From NCBI GenBank assembly GCA_016763645.1, contig JAESTK010000149.1:1-33257 (forward strand): a DNA stretch of 33,257 nt, in the 5' to 3' direction. This document shows, piece by piece, positions 7,908 through 15,526 of the stretch (its first letter is position 1; the number at the start of each line of letters is the position of its first letter). The notes below the pieces were generated by a model that did no database searches, was not told the origin of the DNA, and worked only from the letters and a program-made list of their open reading frames with translations. Source of the DNA: Flavobacteriales bacterium (GTDB lineage: Bacteria > Bacteroidota > Bacteroidia > Flavobacteriales_G > NORP312). The position numbers and the translations under genes were made by a program.

Positions 7908-9458
7908 TCACTTCGGACTCAATTCAATAAAGGGAATCAACATTTCTTCCATAGAAATACCACCATGCTGAAACGTATCTCTGTAGAGCTTTACGTAATG
8001 GTTAAAATTATTCGGGTATGCGAAAAACTTATCCTCTCTTGCAAAAAGATAGGTTGAGCTTACATTGGTTTTTGGAAGAAAAATATCGTCTGGATTACGT
8101 ACTTCAAACACATCTTTAGGGTTGTACTGCAAGTTTTTTCCTACTTTGTAACGAAGATTCGTATTCGTGTATTTATCGCCAATAACCTTCGTGGGTTCCT
8201 TAACACGTACTGTTCCATGATCGGTCGCGATAAGTATTTTCCCTTTACAGGCATGAATTTTTTTAACGATATCGTATAACGGAGAATGCTCGAACCAAGA
8301 AACCGTTAACGAACGATATGCCGCTTCGTCATCTGCCAATTCTTTAATGACTTCCATATCGGTTCTAGCATGCGACAACATATCTACAAAATTGTAAACG
8401 ATTACATTAAAATCATTGTGCTGAATATTACTGAAATTATCTACCAATCTTTTACCCGCAGCGTGATTTGTGATTTTGTTGTACGATGATTTTACATTCT
8501 TGCCTAATCGCCTCAATTGCTCTTTAAGGAATTCATCTTCGTGCATGTTTTTTCCGCCCTCGTCATTTTCATTTTTCCACAACTTGGGAAAACGACTTTC
8601 AATTTCTGAAGGCATTAACCCCGCAAAAAGTGCATTTCGAGAATATTGGGTTGCTGTTGGCAAAATACTATAAAAAAGCTCTTCGTTGTCAACATTAAAA
8701 TACTCTCGCATAATGGGACGAATCATTTGCCATTGATCGTAACGCAGGTTATCAATCAACAATAAGAATACTGGCTGACTACCTTCAATTTTAGGTGCAA
8801 TTCTTTCCTTAAATAACGTGTGTGACATAATTGGCGCATCATCTGAAGAATGCAACCAATCAATATAATTTCGTTGAATGAACTTAAAAAACTGTGCATT
8901 AGCTTCCTGCTTTTGCATAGTTAGAATTTCGGTCATACTCTCGTCATTTCCGTTTTCCAATTCTAACTCCCAATAGACTAATTTCTTATAGATTTCACCC
9001 CATTCTTCAACAGATAAATTCCCAGAAAGAGTCATAGCAATTTCGCGAAATTCTTGCTGATAATTCGATGTAGATTTCTCTGAACGTAACCGTTTCGAAT
9101 CCAAATTCCGTTTCAGTGAAAGCAAAATCTGATTAGGATTTACTGGTTTTATTAAGTAATCAGAAATTTTAGAGCCAATCGCTTCTTCCATGATTGATTC
9201 TTCCTCGCTTTTAGTAATCATGATAATAGGCAGCGAAGGATGTTTAGCCTTTATTCGCGTTAAAGCTTCTAAACCAGATATTCCAGGCATGTTTTCATCA
9301 AGAAAGACAATATCAAAGTTTTTCTCGTTCACTTTATCAATGGCATCATCGCCATTGTTTACAGTTTCAACGGTAAATCCTTTTTGTTCAAGAAACATGA
9401 CATGAGGTTTTAACAAATCAATTTCGTCATCTGCCCATAAAATCTTGATATTTTCCAT
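7908..9458 (-). CDS. porX: PorX: response regulator fused to a PglZ phosphatase-like domain
   Basis: PorX is the response regulator paired with the PorY sensor kinase. It controls type IX secretion genes together with the sigma factor SigP, and its PglZ domain is a metal-dependent phosphodiesterase-type fold. The receiver domain (1-~120) has the acidic pair Asp10/Asp11, phospho-acceptor Asp54 (DIVFLDENM), Thr82 and Lys104 (LIKPVNP). The PglZ domain (~200-516) shows PVFLLLIDNLRYDQW, the nucleophile-type motif PTATQYSRNALFAG, KILIATDHGTVRV and TFQHGGISMEEML. Length (516 aa) and order match the family. porY, sigP and por structural genes are not in the window. It leads the minus-strand run into tsaE and ald. 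Confidence 0.95.
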   Translation of the reverse strand: MENIKILWADDEIDLLKPHVMFLEQKGFTVETVNNGDDAIDKVNEKNFDIVFLDENMPGISGLEALTRIKAKHPSLPIIMITKSEEESIMEEAIGSKISDYLIKPVNPNQILLSLKRNLDSKRLRSEKSTSNYQQEFREIAMTLSGNLSVEEWGEIYKKLVYWELELENGNDESMTEILTMQKQEANAQFFKFIQRNYIDWLHSSDDAPIMSHTLFKERIAPKIEGSQPVFLLLIDNLRYDQWQMIRPIMREYFNVDNEELFYSILPTATQYSRNALFAGLMPSEIESRFPKLWKNENDEGGKNMHEDEFLKEQLRRLGKNVKSSYNKITNHAAGKRLVDNFSNIQHNDFNVIVYNFVDMLSHARTDMEVIKELADDEAAYRSLTVSWFEHSPLYDIVKKIHACKGKILIATDHGTVRVKEPTKVIGDKYTNTNLRYKVGKNLQYNPKDVFEVRNPDDIFLPKTNVSSTYLFAREDKFFAYPNNFNHYVKLYRDTFQHGGISMEEMLIPFIELSPK

Positions 9459-9498
9459 AATTTGGTCGAGTTATTTAAAGTGTAAAAATACTATTTAA

Positions 9499-10740
9499 GT
9501 GAGCAACCAATCAACAATTAGCAACCGACTCTTTAACGACCCTATCTATGGTTTTATTTCTATCCCAACAGGAATAATTTTCGAGCTTATCGAACACCCT
9601 TATTTTCAACGGTTAAGACGAATAAAACAATTGGGGTTAACACATTTGGTATATTTAGGTGCGAATCACGACCGGTTTCAACATGCCTTGGGCGCTATGC
9701 ATTTGATGCAGCAAGCCATTAAAACGATTCGAGATAAAGGCAATGAAATTTCAGGGCAAGAAGAAGAAGGTGTATTAATTGCAATTCTACTTCACGATAT
9801 TGGACATGGTCCTTTTTCTCACGCCTTAGAGCATAGTATTGTTGAAGGCGTTCATCACGAGCATATTTCGTTGTTGTTTATGACCCAATTAAACAAAGAG
9901 TTTAACGGGAAATTAGATCTAGCGATCCAAATCTTTAAAAACGAGTACAGCAAAACTTTTCTTCACCAATTGGTTTCCAGTCAGTTGGATATGGACCGTT
10001 TGGATTACATTAAGCGTGACAGTTATTTTAGCGGTGTTGAAGATGGGGAAATTGGCTCTGAACGGATTATAAAAACACTTAATGTAATTAACGACCAACT
10101 GGTTGTAGAAGCTAAGGGGATTTACTCTGTTGAGAATTATTTAGTAGCAAGAATGTCGATGTACTGGCAAGTTTACCTCCATAAAACGGTGCTTTCGGCA
10201 GAGTTTACGTTGATGAATGTTTTAAAAAGAGCCAAAGAACTCGCAACACAAGATAAAGAGATTTCGGTCAACAAAAATTTCGACCGATTTATGGCGAATT
10301 CTTATTCGAAAACGGACTTCGAAAATATCGAAATACTTGATTGTTTTTCTAAACTTGATGACATTGATGTAATGTCTGCTATAAAAATTTGGAGGTACAA
10401 CCCCGACCCAGTTCTAAGTAGATTATGCAACATTCTGCTCAATCGAAACTTACTAAAAGTTGATATTCGTAATACGGCATTTTCTAAAGATGAAGTCGCT
10501 AATAAAAAGAAAGCTATTCTTCAAAATAGTGATTTAACCGAAGAACAGTTAATCTATTTTGTTTTTACCGATTCAATAAAAAATTCGACTTACAATTTTA
10601 AGCAAGACGAAATCAACATCTTGCATAAAGATGGTACAATTAAAGAAATTTCTGAAACCGCTGATTTATTGAATGCTTCAGTAGTCTCCGAACCTATCAA
10701 AAAGCATTATTTATGTTATTTGAATACGCCAATTTCGTAA
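9499..10740 (+). CDS. HD-domain phosphohydrolase (dGTPase-like/YwfO-like)
   Basis: A 413-aa HD-superfamily metal-dependent hydrolase. The N-terminus INDP-like segment (LFNDPIYGFISIP), YFQRLRRIKQLG and LGANHDRFQHALGAMHLM (His62) precede the HD pair LLHDIGHGPFSHALEH (His99, Asp100, His103); the distal Asp lies in SSQLDMDRLDYIKRD. The family hydrolyses nucleotides in some members, but the substrate here cannot be read. The start is GTG at 9499, directly after an in-frame TAA; no nearer ATG precedes the conserved region. It diverges from porX over 40 bases. A second, diverged copy of its last codons lies downstream of the neighbouring toxin gene (11338-11376). Confidence 0.9.
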   Translation: MSNQSTISNRLFNDPIYGFISIPTGIIFELIEHPYFQRLRRIKQLGLTHLVYLGANHDRFQHALGAMHLMQQAIKTIRDKGNEISGQEEEGVLIAILLHDIGHGPFSHALEHSIVEGVHHEHISLLFMTQLNKEFNGKLDLAIQIFKNEYSKTFLHQLVSSQLDMDRLDYIKRDSYFSGVEDGEIGSERIIKTLNVINDQLVVEAKGIYSVENYLVARMSMYWQVYLHKTVLSAEFTLMNVLKRAKELATQDKEISVNKNFDRFMANSYSKTDFENIEILDCFSKLDDIDVMSAIKIWRYNPDPVLSRLCNILLNRNLLKVDIRNTAFSKDEVANKKKAILQNSDLTEEQLIYFVFTDSIKNSTYNFKQDEINILHKDGTIKEISETADLLNASVVSEPIKKHYLCYLNTPIS

Positions 10741-10749
10741 AAAATTTAG

Positions 10750-10757
10750 TACCTTTA
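10750..10757 (+). promoter_or_regulatory. Near-consensus -7 element of the ParE-type module
   Basis: TACCTTTA matches TAnnTTTG at all but the last base and lies about 20 bases before the antitoxin ATG. No -33 TTG at good spacing was found. Confidence 0.35.
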
Positions 10758-10776
10758 TAACACCAAACCAATCTAA

Positions 10777-11006
10777 ATGGATTTACAGTCGAGAAAAATA
10801 TCGTTTATTCAGGAATTTTTGAGAATTCAGAATGAAGAAATAATCAGTGGATTAGAAGCTTTTTTAAAAAAAAAACGAAAAATAACCTCTATCCACTAAG
10901 CGAAAGTCAATTTAATTCTGAAATTGATTTAGCAATTAAAGATGCCGAAAACGGAAAAACAATTTCTGCCGAAGACTTAAAAGAGAAAATCAAAAAATGG
11001 AGTTAA
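10777..11006 (+). pseudogene. Frameshifted antitoxin of a ParE/RelE-type module
   Basis: The ATG frame gives MDLQSRKISFIQEFLRIQ and then reaches a run of ten A (10866-10875). After it the frame runs to an early stop at 10897-10899, giving 40 aa. One more A would continue through NNLYPLSESQFNSEIDLAIK and AENGKTISAEDLKEKIKKWS to a stop at 11004-11006, the C-terminus expected of Bacteroidota addiction-module antitoxins. The restored product would be about 77 aa, with the toxin-binding half lying in the shifted part. The shifted end overlaps the toxin start by ten bases, as in an intact operon. Causes could be a real mutation, polymerase slippage at the A-run that restores some full-length protein, or a sequencing error. 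Confidence 0.75.
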
Positions 11007-11314
11007 CTGTTCTTTGGACTCGGTTCGCAGAAAACAAACTTGAAGACATTTATAACTATTACAAAAAAGAAGTTGGATTAAACTTAGCTTCAAAAATGAT
11101 TACCAATATTATCGACTCCACAATATCATTGAAACACTCACCAAGAATTGGTCAAATAGAACACCTGCTGGCACAACGAAAACAAGAATTTAGATATTTA
11201 ATTGTCAAGAATTATAAAGTAATTTACTGGATTGAAGAAGACAAACGCCAAATTAAAATTGCTAACGTTTTCGATTGCAGACAAAATCCAATAAAACTTA
11301 GTGAAACTATATAG
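10997..11314 (+). CDS. ParE/RelE-family toxin
   Basis: A 105-aa toxin of the RelE/ParE superfamily. It has the typical pattern: VLWTRFAENKLEDIYNYY (first strand and helix), SLKHSPRIGQIEHLL, EFRYLIVKNYKVIYWIEED and KIANVFDCRQNPIKL. The conserved arginine of the EFRYLIVKNYKVIY segment is present, as in ParE-type proteins. ParE-type members poison DNA gyrase and RelE-type members cut ribosome-bound mRNA; sequence alone favours the ParE-like side without proving it. The gene looks intact while its antitoxin is frameshifted, which would be lethal if the toxin were active and no antitoxin were made. Confidence 0.88.
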   Translation: MELTVLWTRFAENKLEDIYNYYKKEVGLNLASKMITNIIDSTISLKHSPRIGQIEHLLAQRKQEFRYLIVKNYKVIYWIEEDKRQIKIANVFDCRQNPIKLSETI

Positions 11315-11337
11315 CCCATATCACTTATACAAAAGGG

Positions 11338-11376
11338 GCAGTTGAGAAACATTATTTGTGTTACTTAAGTACTTAA
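11338..11376 (+). repeat. Diverged second copy of the HD gene's 3' tail
   Basis: In one frame this stretch reads AVEKHYLCYLST and a stop. The HD gene ends IKKHYLCYLNTPIS. Over the shared KHYLCYL-x-T core the amino acids match except one, but most codons differ at the third base (for example AAG/AAA, TTA/TTG, TAT/TAC, TTG/TTA, ACG/ACT). That pattern indicates two alleles that diverged under selection, not a fresh duplication. The two tails bracket the toxin-antitoxin cassette. Confidence 0.7.
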
Positions 11377-11382
11377 CAAAAA

Positions 11383-12249
11383 ATGAAACTATTCACGCTG
11401 CTTGTCTCTATAATATTCTTCACGAAAGGATTTTCACAGCAAATAAATGATAGCTCGTTAACCAATTTAATTGTACTCTGCAAAACAGACACATCCGCAT
11501 ATATCAAAAATGTTAACAAAATTGGTTATTCAAGCGTTCCAAGTGAATGTGTTTTCAAATTGGCTGAGATGGAATTTAACCGAAAACATTTAGAAGAAGC
11601 AAAAACAGCTTTAGAATACCTCTATCGAAACCGGAATAATCTTACGTATGTTCGTTATACGATAAAAGACTCCCACCTTCTAAAGGCGCATGAACTCGAA
11701 GTTGATATAATACGAAGTTTACGAGAAGTGTACATTCTGCTATCTCAATTTGATAAGGCAATACCGTTGATTGATGAGGAAGAGGTTACTTATTTAGACG
11801 TTCATGCAGATGGCGATTGGGCAAATGGTTGGATAGAAAGTCGCAAACAAATTGATTATAGTCGTTGTAATCTGGGCAGAGGTGACACATTGAAAGCATT
11901 GAATTCTCTCTTTTGGGATAAATGCTTTTTTACCGAAGGATTCGATGTGGAAAGTCATTTTAAAACTTTATCTCAGATTATTGGCAATGAAGATGCAGCG
12001 ATTTTATTGAAAAATGCCTTTAAAAGTCCAATATGCGTTTCTCGTAAAGTAGGTAATGGGAATGAATCAATAACCTATATTGACTATGTGTTAATTATAT
12101 ATGATAATACTATTTTCACTCCACATACACTAATACACTATGAAGATTGTGAAACAATCCCTAAAAATATTGTAGACTCAGTGCGACTTGAAACTCTTGA
12201 CAATTATTACTACAAGTATATCTGCAAAAAAACAGTAAAACTATTGTAA
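11383..12249 (+). CDS. Secreted protein of unknown function
   Basis: A 288-aa protein with a clear signal peptide (MKLFTLLVSIIFFTKGFSQQ, cleavage near residue 19). No lipobox cysteine is present, so it is likely periplasmic or released. Residues ~60-130 contain helix-forming stretches (CVFKLAEMEFNRKHLEEAK and a following LREVYILLSQFDKAIPLI) that resemble TPR-like repeats. The rest is unassigned. It starts just after the HD-tail remnant and has no obvious promoter of its own. It could have arrived with the toxin-antitoxin cassette or be an older neighbour; nothing in it decides this. Confidence 0.75.
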   Translation: MKLFTLLVSIIFFTKGFSQQINDSSLTNLIVLCKTDTSAYIKNVNKIGYSSVPSECVFKLAEMEFNRKHLEEAKTALEYLYRNRNNLTYVRYTIKDSHLLKAHELEVDIIRSLREVYILLSQFDKAIPLIDEEEVTYLDVHADGDWANGWIESRKQIDYSRCNLGRGDTLKALNSLFWDKCFFTEGFDVESHFKTLSQIIGNEDAAILLKNAFKSPICVSRKVGNGNESITYIDYVLIIYDNTIFTPHTLIHYEDCETIPKNIVDSVRLETLDNYYYKYICKKTVKLL

Positions 12250-12251
12250 TC

Positions 12252-12259
12252 TACCTTTG
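12252..12259 (+). promoter_or_regulatory. TACCTTTG -7-like element upstream of lpxD
   Basis: An exact TAnnTTTG match about 100 bases before the lpxD ATG. It would give a longer leader than the nearer TACTTTTG element at 12339. No well-spaced -33 TTG was found. Confidence 0.3.
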
Positions 12260-12338
12260 TTGATTAAAGCTCGATAGCCGCATTATCTCGTTGTTAATAA
12301 GTTTGCATTCCTCAAAACCAGTTAACACCTTATATTAG

Positions 12339-12346
12339 TACTTTTG
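12339..12346 (+). promoter_or_regulatory. lpxD: Predicted lpxD operon -7 element
   Basis: TACTTTTG matches the Bacteroidota TAnnTTTG element exactly and would start transcription about 9 bases before the lpxD ATG. It overlaps a 14-base palindrome. No well-spaced -33 TTG was found. Confidence 0.45.
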
Positions 12347-12358
12347 CTCTTAAGAGCA
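12345..12358. promoter_or_regulatory. lpxD: 14-base perfect palindrome at the lpxD start
   Basis: TGCTCTTAAGAGCA is a perfect palindrome with no spacer. It overlaps the end of the predicted -7 element and lies four bases before the lpxD ATG. A regulator bound here would block transcription start of the lipid A operon. The operator role is inferred. Confidence 0.5.
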
Positions 12359-12361
12359 TTA

Positions 12362-13354
12362 ATGGAGTTTTCGGCACAACAAATAGCAGAATTATTAAGC
12401 GGAGAAGTTGAAGGCGACTCTCAAATTACTGTTAATCAATTAGCTAAAATTGAGGAAGGGAAAACTGGCTCTATTTGTTTTTTATCCAATGAAGCTTATG
12501 CAAAATATATATACGACAACGATGCTTCCATAATTATTCTAAATACTGGTTTTAAGTTAGAACAAGCGGTAAAACCTTCTTGTACCTTAATCCGTGTAGA
12601 AGATGCCCGATTAGCTTTTACTAAACTTATAGAGACCTACCATCAATACACAAAAAAAGAACCTGAAATATCTCCAAATGCTTTTATAGATAGCTCGGCT
12701 ACCATTGGTGAAAATTGTAGTATTTCGGCAGGAGTTGTTATCGAAGCAAATGTAAAAATTGGCGACAACTGTGTAATTCATGGTGGTTGTCAGGTATTAC
12801 ACGGGGGCCAAATTGGTAATAACTGTATTCTGCAGTCGGGTGTTGTAATCGGTAGCGATGGTTTTGGATTTGCACCGAACTCAGAAAACGACTACCAAAA
12901 GATTATCCACCTAGGAAATGTTATTATAGAAGACAACGTAGAAATTGGGGCTAATACAACAATCGATCGGGCAACTTTGGGTTCTACTATCATCCGAAAA
13001 GGTGTCAAATTAGATAACCTGATACAAATTGCGCACAATGTGGAAATTGGCGAAAATACGGTTATCGCCTCTCAAACAGGAATTGCAGGTTCTACCAAAG
13101 TTGGTAAAAACTGCATGATTGGTGGGCAAGTTGGAATTATCGGGCACTTAACCATTGCAAATGGCGTAAAAATAGCCGCACAATCGGGCATTGGGCAAAA
13201 CATAGAAAATGAAGGAGAAATTATACAAGGTTCTCCCGCATTCGGAATCGGTGAATACAAAAGGTCTTATGTAATGTTTAGGAAACTTCCTAAACTAAAA
13301 CAAACAATCGACCGTTTAGAAAACGAATTAAACACACTTAAAGAGAAGATCTAA
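12362..13354 (+). CDS. lpxD: UDP-3-O-acylglucosamine N-acyltransferase LpxD
   Basis: Adds the second 3-hydroxyacyl chain in lipid A synthesis in the cytoplasm, using acyl-ACP. The N-terminal uridine-binding domain (residues ~1-100) is followed by left-handed beta-helix hexapeptide repeats from about residue 104 and a C-terminal helix ending in KQTIDRLENELNTLKEK. The catalytic His is His225 in LIQIAHNVEIG. I chose the ATG at 12362 (330 aa), which gives the normal MEFSAQQIAELLSGEVEGD start; the frame is open six codons upstream to a TTG with no support. The stop overlaps the lpxC ATG by one base. This is the head of the lipid A operon. Confidence 0.96.
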   Translation: MEFSAQQIAELLSGEVEGDSQITVNQLAKIEEGKTGSICFLSNEAYAKYIYDNDASIIILNTGFKLEQAVKPSCTLIRVEDARLAFTKLIETYHQYTKKEPEISPNAFIDSSATIGENCSISAGVVIEANVKIGDNCVIHGGCQVLHGGQIGNNCILQSGVVIGSDGFGFAPNSENDYQKIIHLGNVIIEDNVEIGANTTIDRATLGSTIIRKGVKLDNLIQIAHNVEIGENTVIASQTGIAGSTKVGKNCMIGGQVGIIGHLTIANGVKIAAQSGIGQNIENEGEIIQGSPAFGIGEYKRSYVMFRKLPKLKQTIDRLENELNTLKEKI

Positions 13355-14370
13355 TGAGTGATAAGCAAAAAACATTAAAGCAAGATATTTCTATTTCAGG
13401 GATTGGATTGCACACGGGTTGTAAGGTAAACATGACAATTAAACCTGCTCCGGAAAATCATTGGTTTGTTTTCAAACGAGTTGATTTACCGGAACAACCA
13501 ACTATAGATGCCAATGTTGACAACGTAACTACCACAAAAAGAGGTACAACCTTGGAGCAAAATGGTGCAGAAATTAACACTACTGAACATGTACTTGCCG
13601 CATTAGTTGGAATGGGGGTTGACAATGCACTTATCGAAATTGATGGCCCCGAAATTCCGATTTTAGATGGTAGCGCTCGACAATATGTAAATGCTATTGA
13701 AGCCGTTGGTATTAAAGAACAAGAAGCAGATAGGAATTATCTCGTAATTAAAGAGAACCTAACTTTCGAAGATCCAGAAAAGCATGTAGAAATGTTAATT
13801 GTACCGCAAGACGAGTTTCGATTAACGGTAATGGTCGATTACAAGTCTCCATTGCTAGGAACACAGCACGCCTCAATGTACCATATTGGTGAGTTTCAAA
13901 AAGAGATTTCCTCTTGTAGAACCTTCGTTTTCTTACGAGAAGTTGAAGCATTGTTCAAGGCCGGTTTAATTAAAGGTGGCGATGTTGATAACGCCATTGT
14001 AATGGTTGATGAGGAAGTTAGCCCTGAAAGGTTGCAGGAACTTCAAACATTATTTAATAAACCTGAAATTAAAGTTGAAGGGATTGGGTATCTCAATAAT
14101 TTAGAATTACGTTTTAGAAACGAACCTGCTCGTCATAAACTTTTGGATATTGTAGGGGATTTAGCGTTAGTTGGACAACCTATAAAAGGTCATGTTTTAG
14201 CTGGAAGACCCGGGCATGCAGCAAATGTTGCTTTCGCGAAAGTGATTAAAAAACATTTCAAAAAAGACAAACGTGCTGTACCAACATTTGATTTGGATGC
14301 TGAACCTGTTTATGATATCAATGACATCATGAATTTATTGCCACCGCCCTCCTTTTTTATTGGTAGATAA
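13354..14370 (+). CDS. lpxC: LpxC deacetylase half of a broken lpxC-fabZ fusion
   Basis: A zinc-dependent UDP-3-O-acyl-N-acetylglucosamine deacetylase, the committed step of lipid A synthesis. Catalytic residues are present: Glu78-His79 (TTEHVLAAL), His261 and Asp265 (ARHKLLDIVGDLA) and His288 (GRPGHAANVA). In Bacteroidota LpxC is usually fused to FabZ. Here the frame ends at LLPPPSFFIGR, where the fusion would read LLPHRPPFLLVDK. The +1 frame supplies exactly HRPPFLLVDK, so one CA dinucleotide of an expected CACA is missing near 14340-14346. The LpxC domain itself is complete, so deacetylase activity should survive. The ending is either a recent split or an assembly error. Confidence 0.93.
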   Translation: MSDKQKTLKQDISISGIGLHTGCKVNMTIKPAPENHWFVFKRVDLPEQPTIDANVDNVTTTKRGTTLEQNGAEINTTEHVLAALVGMGVDNALIEIDGPEIPILDGSARQYVNAIEAVGIKEQEADRNYLVIKENLTFEDPEKHVEMLIVPQDEFRLTVMVDYKSPLLGTQHASMYHIGEFQKEISSCRTFVFLREVEALFKAGLIKGGDVDNAIVMVDEEVSPERLQELQTLFNKPEIKVEGIGYLNNLELRFRNEPARHKLLDIVGDLALVGQPIKGHVLAGRPGHAANVAFAKVIKKHFKKDKRAVPTFDLDAEPVYDINDIMNLLPPPSFFIGR

Positions 14371-14776
14371 GATTATTGAACTTGGAAAAGAACACATTGT
14401 TGGCGTTAAGAACGTAACGATGAACGAAGACTTTTTTAGGGGACACTTTCCGGGGAATCCTGTAATGCCTGGAGTTTTAATTGTTGAAGCCATGGCACAA
14501 ACAGGCGGAATTCTTACATTGAGTATGGTTGACAATCCTGAAGATTACTCAACCTACTTTTTAAAAATTGACAATGTTAAGTTCAAAAAGATGGTCTTAC
14601 CAGGCGATACACTCATTTTTAAACTAGAAATGATGGCTCCTGTGCGAAGAGGAATTTGTCAAATGAAAGGAAGTGCGTATGTTCGCAACAAATTAGTTGC
14701 CGAAGGAGAATTAATGGCACAAATAGTTAAGCAAGAAAAAAAGAATGAGCCAGCCGCAAGCGTACATACATCCTAA
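14360..14776 (+). CDS. fabZ: FabZ 3-hydroxyacyl-ACP dehydratase half of the broken fusion
   Basis: A hotdog-fold dehydratase that removes water from 3-hydroxyacyl-ACP in fatty acid elongation. HFPGNPVMPGVLIVEAMAQ holds the catalytic His29 and Glu43 (counted from TTG 14360); the rest (FLKIDNVKFKKMVLPGDTL) is intact. As a separate gene it would need the TTG at 14360, eleven bases inside the lpxC end, or reading of the +1 frame from further back, which restores HRPPFLLVDK. No good ribosome-binding site is visible. It overlaps lpxA by 32 bases. Best explained as the C-terminal half of an LpxC-FabZ fusion interrupted by a 2-base deletion. Confidence 0.88.
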   Translation: MVDKIIELGKEHIVGVKNVTMNEDFFRGHFPGNPVMPGVLIVEAMAQTGGILTLSMVDNPEDYSTYFLKIDNVKFKKMVLPGDTLIFKLEMMAPVRRGICQMKGSAYVRNKLVAEGELMAQIVKQEKKNEPAASVHTS

Positions 14777-15518
14777 TGCTAAGATAGGCAAAAACGTTAC
14801 CATAGAGCCTTTTTCAAGCATTTATGGCGATGTAGAAATTGGCGATGGGACTTGGATTGGACCCAACGTAACCATTATGGATGGGGCTAGAATAGGCAAA
14901 AATTGCAAAATTTTTCCTGGAGCAGTAATCTCCGCAATACCACAAGATTTAAAATATAACGGTGAAAACACAACTACAGAAATTGGTGATAACACTGTTA
15001 TTAGAGAGTGTGTAACCATCAATAAAGGCACTACCGATAAAATGAGAACTGCCGTAGGTAGTAATTGTTTAGTTATGGCATACGTGCATGTAGCACACGA
15101 CTGCATAGTAGGCAACCATTGCATCTTGGCAAATAATGTTACCCTTGCTGGACATATCGAAGTTGAAGATTTTGTAATTATGGAAGGGCTTGTTGCCGTT
15201 CAGCAATTCATAAAAATTGGAGCTCATGCTTTTGTTTGTGGTGCTTCTTTAGTTCGTAAAAACATTCCCCCGTTCGTCAAGGTTGCTCGCGAGCGGTTAT
15301 CGTATGTTGGTATTAATTCTATTGGTCTAAAAAGAAGAGGTTTTGACGATAATACGGTAAAGCAAATAGAGGATATTTACAGAACAATTTTTGTAAAAAA
15401 TCAAAACACATCTAAAGGCGTTGCTCAAGCTAAAGCAGGGTTCGATGATTCAGATGCTAAAAAACAAATTATCGATTTTATCGAAGCTTCTGATAAAGGC
15501 GTAATGCGAGGAGCATAA
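14745..15518 (+). CDS. lpxA: UDP-N-acetylglucosamine O-acyltransferase LpxA
   Basis: Catalyses the first lipid A step, moving a 3-hydroxyacyl chain from ACP to UDP-GlcNAc in the cytoplasm as a beta-helix trimer. Hexapeptide repeats run from residue ~8 (YIHPNAKIGKNVTIEPF) to ~170. The catalytic His is His118 in YVHVAHDCIVGNH. The C-terminal helical region starts near RERLSYVGINSIGLKRRGF. The length of 257 aa is normal. It starts inside the end of the fabZ segment (32-base overlap) and is followed by an ABC ATPase 8 bases later, so the operon is tightly packed. Confidence 0.96.
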   Translation: MSQPQAYIHPNAKIGKNVTIEPFSSIYGDVEIGDGTWIGPNVTIMDGARIGKNCKIFPGAVISAIPQDLKYNGENTTTEIGDNTVIRECVTINKGTTDKMRTAVGSNCLVMAYVHVAHDCIVGNHCILANNVTLAGHIEVEDFVIMEGLVAVQQFIKIGAHAFVCGASLVRKNIPPFVKVARERLSYVGINSIGLKRRGFDDNTVKQIEDIYRTIFVKNQNTSKGVAQAKAGFDDSDAKKQIIDFIEASDKGVMRGA

Positions 15519-15526
15519 ACATTATC

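Noticed and set aside
7908-9458. PglZ domain as part of a BREX-type phage defence system
   Set aside because: The receiver domain plus PglZ layout is that of PorX, and no other BREX gene is present.
9499-10740. HD phosphohydrolase as an anti-phage dNTP-depleting defence protein
   Set aside because: The architecture and core gene context fit the ordinary HD family, and only the adjacent toxin-antitoxin pair is accessory.
14350-14362. Programmed -1 frameshift at the T6A run in lpxC
   Set aside because: The fabZ frame needs a +1 (or -2) shift; a -1 shift here meets TAG within three codons. Loss of a CA explains the junction better.
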